Assembly (NCBI GenBank): GCA_001310375.1
Contig: BAXC01000007.1
Coordinates: 1 to 64,000 of the forward strand
DNA: 64,000 bases
Direction: 5' to 3'
Origin: Bacillus sp. JCM 19041
Lineage (GTDB): Bacteria; Bacillota; Bacilli; Bacillales; Bacillaceae_D
Shown: piece by piece, positions 55,429 to 62,531 of the stretch
How the letters are laid out: the number at the start of each line of letters is the position of its first letter
Position numbering within the stretch: the first letter of the stretch is position 1
The notes under the pieces: model-generated
Seen by the model: the letters and a program-made list of their open reading frames with translations, nothing else
The model's database searches: none
What the model was told of the DNA's origin: nothing
Program-made: the position numbers and the translations under genes

Positions 55429-56451
55429 ATGACAAAAGCAAAGGTGTGGCTTAGTGTATTCACTGTTATGATGGTGCTTGTATTAGCAGCTTGTGGCGAG
55501 AAATCACAAGAAGATGTTATGAACGATGTGGAGGAAGCACTGGAAACAACAAATGGATACAAATCAACAGCAACAATGAAGCTGGAGACTGGTCAAGAGC
55601 CTCAAACGTATGATGTGGAAGTTTGGCAAAAGGACAATTCATATTATAAGGTAGACTTAAAAAATACTGCCAATGATCAGAGCCAAATTATTCTAAAAAA
55701 TGAAGAAGGCGTTTTTGTATTAACACCTGCATTGAATAAAACATTTCGCTTTCAAAGCGATTGGCCAAAAACAAGTAGTCAGGCATATTTATATGAATCG
55801 CTGTTAAGAGATATTAGCCTTGATGCTGATGTGAATTTTGCGCAAGATGACAACCATTATGTTTTTAAAACAGCCACAACCTACCAAAACAAGAATTTAA
55901 ATAGCCAAGAAATTCGTCTGAATAAAAAAGATCTAAGTCCTGCTTCAGTCAAAATAATGGATGCTGATAACAATGTACTTGTTGATGTCGCGTTTACGGA
56001 ATTTGAAAAAAATCCTTCTCTAGCTGTTGAGGATTTTGATACTGAAAAAGCAATGACAGGCGCGCAAATGTCGGAACCGACAATGGCCACTTCAGAAGAA
56101 ATGGATAATGTGAAAGTGCTTTATCCAATGAGTATCCCTGAAGGAATTGAAGGGGATGTTCAACCAACTATTGTTGAAAATGGTGATCGGAAAACATATG
56201 TGCAGCAATATAGTGGTGAGAAATCATTCACACTTATTCAAGAAAATAGCTTAACGGTTCCAACATCGGCAAACCCTTTGAATTTAATTAAAGGCCAGCC
56301 AATTGATTTAGGTTTTACAATTGGCTTCCAATCAAGTGATCGGATAATGTGGTCTTATGAAGGATCTGACTTTTCTTTGATATCTCAAGATTTTGCTGAA
56401 GATGAAATGGCGGAAATTGCCCGTTCGGTTACTGGAGTAACTGAAAAATAA
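55429..56451 (+). CDS. ydcC: YdcC-type lipoprotein (LolA-like, sporulation-linked family)
   Basis: 340 residues. The lipobox is LVLAAC (Cys about residue 21). The domain resembles LolA/MucB-type lipid-binding beta barrels: TYDVEVWQKDNSYYKVDL, FVLTPALNKTFRFQSDWP and YLYESLLRDI. B. subtilis YdcC occupies the same place after acpS and is expressed in sporulation. ATG 55429 is preceded by AAGGAAGG. The frame is intact. Confidence 0.88.
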   Translation: MTKAKVWLSVFTVMMVLVLAACGEKSQEDVMNDVEEALETTNGYKSTATMKLETGQEPQTYDVEVWQKDNSYYKVDLKNTANDQSQIILKNEEGVFVLTPALNKTFRFQSDWPKTSSQAYLYESLLRDISLDADVNFAQDDNHYVFKTATTYQNKNLNSQEIRLNKKDLSPASVKIMDADNNVLVDVAFTEFEKNPSLAVEDFDTEKAMTGAQMSEPTMATSEEMDNVKVLYPMSIPEGIEGDVQPTIVENGDRKTYVQQYSGEKSFTLIQENSLTVPTSANPLNLIKGQPIDLGFTIGFQSSDRIMWSYEGSDFSLISQDFAEDEMAEIARSVTGVTEK

Positions 56452-56472
56452 AAAAAGCTGTGTGCTGTTCGA

Positions 56473-56515
56473 ACTGCACCTCGAGAGTTAGAAATAACCG
56501 AGGTGCAGTTTTTAT
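56473..56515 (+). terminator. Terminator after ydcC
   Basis: Stem ACTGCACCTCG / CGAGGTGCAGT followed by TTTTTAT. Confidence 0.8.
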
Positions 56516-56757
56516 ATTTATAATAAATAGTTGCATGTAAGGAGTTTTTTGATGAAAGCCTGAAATGTATTGGTGAGTCTTGTATTTAGATGCTGGTCAA
56601 TAGGAAAAGTTAAATGGATCAGAATTGCATGAAATAGAATGCCTCCTTACCGCATAAAAATGAATGTAACGGGGACAATGACGACAAGGAGATTCATGAG
56701 ATTAATTGAAGGCGTACAAATGTATTAGGATAAATGAAAGAATTTATAAAAATGACT
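56516..56757. other. Gene-free stretch where alr sits in B. subtilis
   Basis: About 240 bases with many stop codons in all frames. No part of an alanine racemase can be read. Several ATG codons are present without an SD-linked frame. Confidence 0.4.
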
Positions 56758-56786
56758 TTGCAAAGAGGTTACGGCAATGCTATGAT
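56758..56786 (+). promoter_or_regulatory. SigA-type promoter of the mazEF operon
   Basis: TTGCAA (56758-56763), a 17-nt spacer and TATGAT (56781-56786). It is the best promoter match in this region. Confidence 0.6.
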
Positions 56787-56870
56787 AAACGGTGTATAAC
56801 TTGTAGCTAAATATTTTTATATGATCACGTACTGAGTTGGCTAAAAAAGCCTTACACTGAATTAAATGAG

Positions 56871-57086
56871 GTGGATGCTGTGCTTGAGCAGGAAAAATGG
56901 AACGATTATGATGACGCCTTCGATTCAAGAAATAAGGATCGTGGAGATTTAAAAGCAGAAATTCGTGAGTCGATGCAACAAGGCTATATGGAGATGGCGA
57001 AAATCAATCTAACAATTGCATCAGAAGCCTTTCTTGCTGAGGAGGAAGCGAACCATACGCTGACGCGTCTCGTTAGTGGGGTGTAG
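56871..57086 (+). CDS. mazE: MazE-type antitoxin (NdoAI-like), N-terminus unclear
   Basis: The C-terminal part is clear: EIRESMQQGYMEMAKINLTI...EANHTLTRLVSGV matches the MazF-binding region of the NdoAI/MazE antitoxins (about 93 aa) next to mazF. The visible frame has only 71 residues from GTG 56871, with no SD. The usual N-terminal ribbon-helix-helix (ISLP..LL.EVD) is represented by LNEVDAVLEQEKWN only. A missing base near 56853 would add SLTTE before LNEVD, so frame errors probably hide the true start near 56837. The segment DYDDAFDSRNKDRGDLKA is unlike known members. Confidence 0.7.
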   Translation: MDAVLEQEKWNDYDDAFDSRNKDRGDLKAEIRESMQQGYMEMAKINLTIASEAFLAEEEANHTLTRLVSGV

Positions 57087-57089
57087 CCT

Positions 57090-57440
57090 TTGATAGTTAA
57101 ACGCGGAGATGTATACTTTGCGGATCTGTCCCCTGTAGTTGGTTCTGAACAAGGCGGGGTCAGACCTGTGCTTATTATTCAGAATAATATTGGGAACCGT
57201 TTTAGCCCAACTGTTATTGTCGCCGCCATTACGGCACAGATTCAAAAAGCAAAACTTCCAACACATGTAGAGATTAATGCAAGTAAGTATGGATTTGATC
57301 GGGATTCTGTTATTTTGCTTGAACAAGTACGAACGATTGATAAGCAAAGGTTAACTGATAAGATCACTCATCTTGACGATAAGATGATGCGTTCAGTAGA
57401 CAAAGCGTTAACGATTAGCCTAGGACTTATTGATTTTTAG
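57090..57440 (+). CDS. mazF: MazF-type mRNA interferase (NdoA/EndoA)
   Basis: 116 residues, standard length. PemK/MazF fold: [32 protein letters not shown] (Arg/Thr active-site region) and [32 protein letters not shown]. It cleaves single-stranded RNA, UACAU in the Bacillus enzymes. The TTG start, 3 nt after the mazE stop, is the same as in B. subtilis ndoA. The frame is intact. Confidence 0.95.
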   Translation: MIVKRGDVYFADLSPVVGSEQGGVRPVLIIQNNIGNRFSPTVIVAAITAQIQKAKLPTHVEINASKYGFDRDSVILLEQVRTIDKQRLTDKITHLDDKMMRSVDKALTISLGLIDF

Positions 57441-57461
57441 GAATTGAATATATATGGTAGC

Positions 57462-57484
57462 CCCGCCTAAAAAGCGGGTTTTTG
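57462..57484 (+). terminator. Terminator after mazF
   Basis: Stem CCCGC / GCGGG with a CTAAAAA loop and TTTTTG tail. Confidence 0.65.
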
Positions 57485-57534
57485 TTGTTGCTCATCAAAA
57501 AATAAGAGGAAATATCGCTTGTGACGATAAATCT

Positions 57535-57563
57535 TTGCAACAGACGCCAACTCGTGAAATAAT
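57535..57563 (+). promoter_or_regulatory. Possible SigA promoter of the rsbR-S-T-U operon
   Basis: TTGCAA (57535-57540), 17-nt spacer, AATAAT (57558-57563), 36 nt before the rsbR start. It fits the known constitutive promoter in front of rsbR in B. subtilis. Confidence 0.4.
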
Positions 57564-57598
57564 AACAATAAGGATGTACAATCGGAAGGAGTAGGCAA

Positions 57599-58417
57599 AT
57601 GCAGTCTTATATTGTCTCATATCTTTTAGAAAATCGGACGAGACTTATGGATGAGTGGAGAAATGAACTCTTGCAACTGCGCTCAGAGAATTATTTGAAG
57701 TCTGTATCCGATGAGGCATTTGAGCGTATGAATAATGAATTTATGGAACTAATGGTCGAAACGGCAGACGAAAAAGGAGAAAATTTTGATTCAGCGTTGA
57801 ACGACTATGTGCATCGTTACATTCAAAATGGCGGTTCTTTAAATTACTTGTCAAGAGCGATGCATTTATTTCGACGTATATGCCACAATTTAATTACTGA
57901 GTCTGATTTTGGATCAGAGGATTCATTAAAAGTCCTGTTTGAATTAAACGATTGGATAGATAATCGGGTCGATCGTATTGTTAATGATTATGCGGATGCA
58001 TGGGATTTTACGGTTGAAATGCAAAAGCTGTCTTTATTGGAACTATCAGCACCTCTTATTCCTGTGTTTGAAGGTATCACGGTAATGCCTCTAATAGGGA
58101 GCGTAGATACAACTAGGGCAAAATTAATAATGGAGAACCTACTTGAAGGTGTAATTGAACATCGTTCAAAAGTGGTTTTGATTGATATTACGGGAGTCCC
58201 TGTTGTTGATACGATGGTAGCTCACCATATTATTGAAGCATCAGAGGCTGTTCGTTTAGTAGGAACAAAATGTATTTTAGTTGGTATAAGACCAGAGATT
58301 GCACAAACAATTGTAAATTTAGGAATAGACCTTACGAAATTTCCTACTAAAAGCACCTTACGTAAAGGCGTCGTAACAGCTTTGGAAATGATAGGGAAAA
58401 ACCTGACGGATGTGTAA
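57599..58417 (+). CDS. rsbRA: Stressosome protein RsbRA
   Basis: 272 residues. The N-terminal globin-like sensory domain (1-150) and the C-terminal STAS domain (about 160-270: VMPLIGSVDTTRAKLIMENLL, KVVLIDITGVPVVDTMVAHHI, CILVGIRPEIAQT) are typical. The two Thr phosphorylation sites by RsbT correspond to the linker/STAS positions around VDT and GIRPEIAQT. With RsbS it builds the 1.8-MDa stressosome that holds RsbT until stress. Confidence 0.95.
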   Translation: MQSYIVSYLLENRTRLMDEWRNELLQLRSENYLKSVSDEAFERMNNEFMELMVETADEKGENFDSALNDYVHRYIQNGGSLNYLSRAMHLFRRICHNLITESDFGSEDSLKVLFELNDWIDNRVDRIVNDYADAWDFTVEMQKLSLLELSAPLIPVFEGITVMPLIGSVDTTRAKLIMENLLEGVIEHRSKVVLIDITGVPVVDTMVAHHIIEASEAVRLVGTKCILVGIRPEIAQTIVNLGIDLTKFPTKSTLRKGVVTALEMIGKNLTDV

Positions 58418-58435
58418 TTGGAAGGAGAAACGAAA

Positions 58436-58792
58436 ATGAGAATTCCAATACTAAAATTGAATCAGTATTTATTAATAAGCATACAAATTGAGTTGGATGA
58501 CCAGACGGCTCTTCAGTTTCAAGAAGACTTGCTCGGTAAAATCCACGAAGAAGGCTCAACTGGCGTTGTTATTGATTTGACGAGTGTCGATATGATTGAC
58601 TCGTTTATTGCAAAAGTGTTGGGAGATGTTGTCGACATGTCCAACCTAATGGGTGCGCGAGTTGTATTAACTGGGATACGCCCTGCCGTTGCCATTACTT
58701 TAATTGATATGGGAATAAAATTAGAGGGTGTATCAACAGCATTGGACCTTGAACAAGGGCTCGCAAGTTTGCAACAGGAATTGGAGGGTTAG
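58436..58792 (+). CDS. rsbS: Stressosome STAS protein RsbS
   Basis: 118 residues from ATG 58436 (SD GAAGGAG). A single STAS domain: [43 protein letters not shown]; Ser59 of the DMIDS motif is the RsbT phosphorylation site. It forms the stressosome core with RsbR. It ends 2 bp before rsbT. Confidence 0.95.
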   Translation: MRIPILKLNQYLLISIQIELDDQTALQFQEDLLGKIHEEGSTGVVIDLTSVDMIDSFIAKVLGDVVDMSNLMGARVVLTGIRPAVAITLIDMGIKLEGVSTALDLEQGLASLQQELEG

Positions 58793-58794
58793 AT

Positions 58795-59211
58795 ATGGAT
58801 AATACCCAATCCTGTGTAGAAGTAAACAATGAATGGGGAATAGTAGCCGCTAGACAAGCGGGGCGTGACCTTTCAAGGCAAATTGGATTTGGTAATGTTG
58901 ATCAGGCTCGTATTACGACAGCGATTTCCGAACTGGCACGGAATATCTATCTTTATGCTAACCGTGGAGAAATTCGTTTAGAGATTGTAGAATCCCCTTC
59001 AAATACAAGAGTGAAACAAGGGATACGTGTAATAGCATCAGATGAAGGTCCTGGAATCCAAAACATTAGACAGGTTATGGTGGATGGTTTTACGACATCT
59101 AGTGGTTTAGGGGCTGGACTTCCTGGTGTGAAACGACTGATGGATGAATTTACAATTGATTCAGAAGTGGGCGTTGGAACGACGATAACAGCAACGAAAT
59201 GGACACGATAA
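58795..59211 (+). CDS. rsbT: Serine/threonine kinase RsbT (RsbU activator)
   Basis: 138 residues. A GHKL kinase with an N box (AISELARNIYLYA), G1 box (ASDEGPGI) and G2 box (GLGAGLPGVKRLMDEF). It phosphorylates RsbS/RsbR under stress, leaves the stressosome and activates the phosphatase RsbU. Confidence 0.95.
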   Translation: MDNTQSCVEVNNEWGIVAARQAGRDLSRQIGFGNVDQARITTAISELARNIYLYANRGEIRLEIVESPSNTRVKQGIRVIASDEGPGIQNIRQVMVDGFTTSSGLGAGLPGVKRLMDEFTIDSEVGVGTTITATKWTR

Positions 59212-59223
59212 GGAGGACTGTGA

Positions 59224-60238
59224 ATGCCTATTACAGACCATAAGTTAGAGTTGTCCTACAAACGCATATTGAAGGATTTCCTAGAAAATCAATCAGAGGA
59301 AAGCCTATATGAAGCTCAAAAAATCAGCAAATTTCTTCTGGAGCAAAAAATTTCTCCGGAAGAATTTGTGAGTACCCATTTTAAAATTCTTAATGAGGTA
59401 TTGCCGACTCTAGATAAAAAAGTACAAGATTCATTTGATCTATTATTAGAGGTAATGATGGGTTATGGATTAGCATACCAAGAGCATCAAATTCTACGAA
59501 ATCGTCAACAAGAACTTGAATCAGAAATCGATGTTGCTGCAAATATGCAACAAACATTGCTTCCTCAAGATAAGCCTAAAGCACAGTTTATAGATGTTGG
59601 GGTTATTTGTGTTCCCGCTAAAAAAATGAGCGGTGATTATTATCACTATGTCCACGATGACAATAAGGGACTAGGATGGCGATTGCAGATATTATAGGAA
59701 AAGGTGTTCCAGCTGCTTTATGTATGTCTATGATTAAGTATGCAATGGATAGTTTACCTTCTGAACAGCAATTGCAACCTTCGTTATTGCTCGAAAACTT
59801 AAATCGCGTAGTAGAGCAAAATGTTGACGACAGCATGTTTATTACGATGATGTATGGATACTATAACAGAACAACATCTGATTTTCATTATTCTGGTGCG
59901 GGTCATGAGCAGGGTTCTTTTATCGTGCAGATGAAGATACATTTGAAGAACTAAGGGCGAAAGGGCTTGTATTAGGTGTTTCTCGAAAGACGACATACAA
60001 AGAATACATTCGTCACCTAGAAGTAGGAGACTTTGTGGTGCTTTTATCAGATGGAGTCACGGAATGCCGCATCGGTGATGAATTTATTGAACGAGAAGAA
60101 ATTACAAATCTAATTCGTAAGTATATCCATTTGCCCGCGCAAGAAATCGTCGATAATGTGTACGAAGAGTTAATGAAACTGCAGGACTTTGTACTTAGAG
60201 ATGACTTTACGTTGATTATTTTACGGAGAAAGGTTTAG
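59224..60238 (+). CDS. rsbU: PP2C phosphatase RsbU
   Basis: About 338 residues after repair. An N-terminal RsbT-binding four-helix domain (1-85) precedes a coiled linker (EHQILRNRQQELESEIDVAANMQQTLLP) and a SpoIIE-type PP2C domain with metal motifs KKMSGDYYHY, MAIADIIGKGVPAAL, SGAGHEQGFFY and LLSDGVTE...RDDFTLIILRR. It dephosphorylates RsbV, releasing SigB. The frame breaks at about 59675 (GGG to GG) and 59918 (GGGG to GGG). A SigB-type promoter begins within its last codons. Confidence 0.93.
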
Positions 60239-60258
60239 AAATGACTAGTGAGTGGTAT
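60233..60258 (+). promoter_or_regulatory. SigB-dependent promoter of rsbV-rsbW-sigB-rsbX
   Basis: GTTTAG (60233-60238), a 14-nt spacer and TGGTAT (60253-60258). The SigB consensus is GTTTAA-N(12-14)-GGGTAT. The place, between rsbU and rsbV, is that of the autoregulatory SigB promoter of B. subtilis. Confidence 0.8.
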
Positions 60259-60300
60259 GAAATATAAACGGAAGTTATTTGCCTGAGGAGGAAACATAAC

Positions 60301-60642
60301 ATGAACCTTTCAATACGATCGGAACAAGTAGATCGCACTTATCATATACATTTGGCAGGGGAAATTGATGCGTATACTGCCCCCCAACTGCGTGAATCGT
60401 TATTGCCGTTAGCTGAAAAAGAGGATTATGAAATCAATATTCATCTTGATGAAGTTGAATATATTGATAGTACTGGATTAGGTGTGTTCGTAGGAGTATT
60501 AAAGGCAACCGATGCTAATGGTAGTAATTTAACATTACTAGGCATGTCTTCACGAATTAGAAGGTTATTTACGATTACGGGTCTGGACGAAGTGATTACT
60601 ATTAAGGGCGCTAAGGAGGGCAGAATTAATGGAACAACATGA
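60301..60642 (+). CDS. rsbV: Anti-anti-sigma factor RsbV
   Basis: 113 residues, STAS domain: YHIHLAGEIDAYTAPQLRESL, then VEYIDSTGLGVFVGVLK, where the Ser of DSTGLG is phosphorylated by RsbW. Unphosphorylated RsbV captures RsbW and frees SigB. The SD GAGGAGG precedes the ATG. It overlaps the rsbW start by 14 bp. Confidence 0.95.
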   Translation: MNLSIRSEQVDRTYHIHLAGEIDAYTAPQLRESLLPLAEKEDYEINIHLDEVEYIDSTGLGVFVGVLKATDANGSNLTLLGMSSRIRRLFTITGLDEVITIKGAKEGRINGTT

Positions 60643-61110
60643 CAGAATTCATTTAGAGCTGCCTGCAAAACCTGAATATGTGAGCATTGCGCGTTTGTCT
60701 GTATCTGGGATCGCTAATAGACTTGGGTTTTCCTACGATGATATTGAAGATATAAAAATCGCAGTGGCAGAGGCATGTACAAATGTTGTTGAACATGCCT
60801 ATTCAGAAGAGGGCTTTATTTCTTTAGCTTGTTACATTTATGAAGATCGAATTCAAATCGTGATAGCCGACCAAGGTAAAAGTTTTGATATTCATGAGGT
60901 TGAAAGCCGTTTAGGCCAGTAGATGCCAAAAAGCCCGTTGGAGATTTGAAGGAAGGAGGGCTTGGGTTATTCCTCATTAGCACGTTGATGGATAAAGTCG
61001 AAATTAACGAAGATAACGGTGTAATGCTTGTCATGACAAAGTATCTATATGAGAGTGAGGTGGAGGAAAGTGTCGACGGAATCTCTTCCTTACAATCAGA
61101 ACAAGGATGA
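60629..61110 (+). CDS. rsbW: Anti-sigma-B factor / kinase RsbW
   Basis: About 160 residues after repair. GHKL kinase: N box EACTNVVEHAYSE, G1 region VIADQGKSFD and G2 region KEGGLGLFLISTLMD. It binds SigB and phosphorylates RsbV. The frame breaks at about 60915 (GGGCC to GGCC); repair gives ESRLGPVDAKKPVGDLKEGGLG and carries the frame to the TGA at 61108, overlapping sigB by 41 bp as in other Bacillaceae. Confidence 0.93.
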
Positions 61111-61854
61111 TATTTATCTTTGGATCGAGGAATACCAGCGTACTGGCAATGAGGAAGTCCAAATACGCCTCGTCAAACATTTTGAGGCGTTAGTAAGGTC
61201 GTTATCCCGCAAATTTTCAAAAGGAAGAGAGTATGATGAAGACTTGTTCCAAGTTGGAATGGTCGGTCTGCTTGCTGCCTTAAATCGATATAATGAAGAG
61301 TATGGAAGAAGTTTTGAATCGTTTGCTGTACCTACTATTGTGGGTGAAATTAAACGATTTATCCGTGATAAAACGTGGAGTGTTCATGTACCAAGACGAA
61401 TTAAAGAACTTGGACCAAAAATAAAAAAAGCCGCAGATGCTTTAACAATTGAACTTCAACGTTCTCCGCTTGTGAATGAAATTGCTGAATACTTACAGGT
61501 CAGCGAGGAAGAAGTCTTAGAAACAATGGAAATGAGCAAGAGTTATCAAGCTCTTTCGTCAATCGCTCATTGGAAGCTGATCAAGAAGGCGGCGAAGTAA
61601 CATTACTCGATTTAGTTGGAAATGAAGACAGAGGTTATGAGCAAGCTGATCAAAAGATGTTAATTGAAAAAGCGTTCCAAGTTTTAAATGAACGTGAGAA
61701 AGAAATCTTGCAATGTACGTATTATGAAAACCTTAGTCAAAAAGAAACTGGTGAGAAATTAGGTATTTCTCAAATGCATGTTTCAAGGCTACAACGACGT
61801 GCGTTACAAAAACTACGTGACTCTATTCGAATCGAACCAACGGAGATTTTTTAA
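61070..61854 (+). CDS. sigB: General stress sigma factor SigB
   Basis: About 261 residues after repair. Sigma-70 regions 2 (EALVRSLSRKFSKGREYDEDLFQVGMVGLLAALNRYN and FAVPTIVGEIKRFIRDKTW), 3 (LGPKIKKAADALT) and 4 (LNEREKEILQCTYYENLSQKETGEKLGISQMHVSRLQRRALQKL) are all present. The GTG start at 61070 follows GGTGGAGGAA inside rsbW. The frame breaks at about 61561 (TCC to TC); repair gives SYQALSVNRSLEADQEGG. The stop overlaps the rsbX ATG by 1 base. Confidence 0.94.
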
Positions 61855-62444
61855 TGGTCACGTATTATAAAGATAATTATACTGATATTGCAACGGTGCA
61901 ACGAACAAAACCTGGAAATCTCGTGTGTGGTGATGCCCACATTGTGATGCAAACGGAGGAGTATTCTATTTGTGCCGTGGTTGATGGTTTAGGCAGTGGT
62001 AGGGGAGCTCATGAGTCAGCTGAAAAAGCAGTTCAAGCAATAAAAGAGCATCATAAAGAAACCACTGTGGAGATTCTTCAACATTGTAATACATCGCTCT
62101 CAAATGAGAGAGGTGCGGTTATTACTTTGCTTCATATTGATTATGTGAATAGCTTGTTAACGTATTCTAATTATGGGAATATCGGTTTTATTCTTTATTA
62201 TCCAGATGGTACAGTAATTCAGCCGATGCCCAAACGTGGATACTTATGTGGTAGAAAGCAAAAAATCGATAGTGAGCAGTATGAGTACAAAGCTGGATCA
62301 ACATTTGTAATGTTTTCAGATGGTGTTGAGAAGTTACCATCAAAGCAATCGCTTGTCACTCATTTTGAAGATAGTGATGTAATTTCCGAAAAACTTTATA
62401 GTGTGAATGATGATGCGACTTTAATGGTTGGTAAATTAAAATAA
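61854..62444 (+). CDS. rsbX: PP2C phosphatase RsbX (stressosome reset)
   Basis: 196 residues. A small PP2C: KPGNLVCGDAHIVMQTEEYSICAVVDGLGSGRGAHESAEKA and FVMFSDGVEKLP, DDATLMVGKLK. It removes phosphate from RsbS/RsbR, returning RsbT to the stressosome. The start codon overlaps the sigB stop. The frame is intact and is followed by a terminator. Confidence 0.93.
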   Translation: MVTYYKDNYTDIATVQRTKPGNLVCGDAHIVMQTEEYSICAVVDGLGSGRGAHESAEKAVQAIKEHHKETTVEILQHCNTSLSNERGAVITLLHIDYVNSLLTYSNYGNIGFILYYPDGTVIQPMPKRGYLCGRKQKIDSEQYEYKAGSTFVMFSDGVEKLPSKQSLVTHFEDSDVISEKLYSVNDDATLMVGKLK

Positions 62445-62480
62445 GCACAATGGTCTCAGGAGACAATGTGCTTATTTTTT
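62438..62480 (+). terminator. Terminator after rsbX
   Basis: Stem AAATAAGCACA / TGTGCTTATTTTTT, inner GTCTC/GAGAC, then a T run. Confidence 0.85.
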
Positions 62481-62531
62481 ATGTCTCTTTTTTTATGCTA
62501 TTATGAAAAGAAGGATGGAGGATGGTTCATT

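Noticed and set aside
57599..62444. Pseudogenisation of the SigB module (rsbU, rsbW and sigB frames broken)
   Set aside because: Regulatory elements, overlaps, STAS and kinase motifs are all intact and each break is a single G/C run error; decay would also show substitutions and larger deletions.
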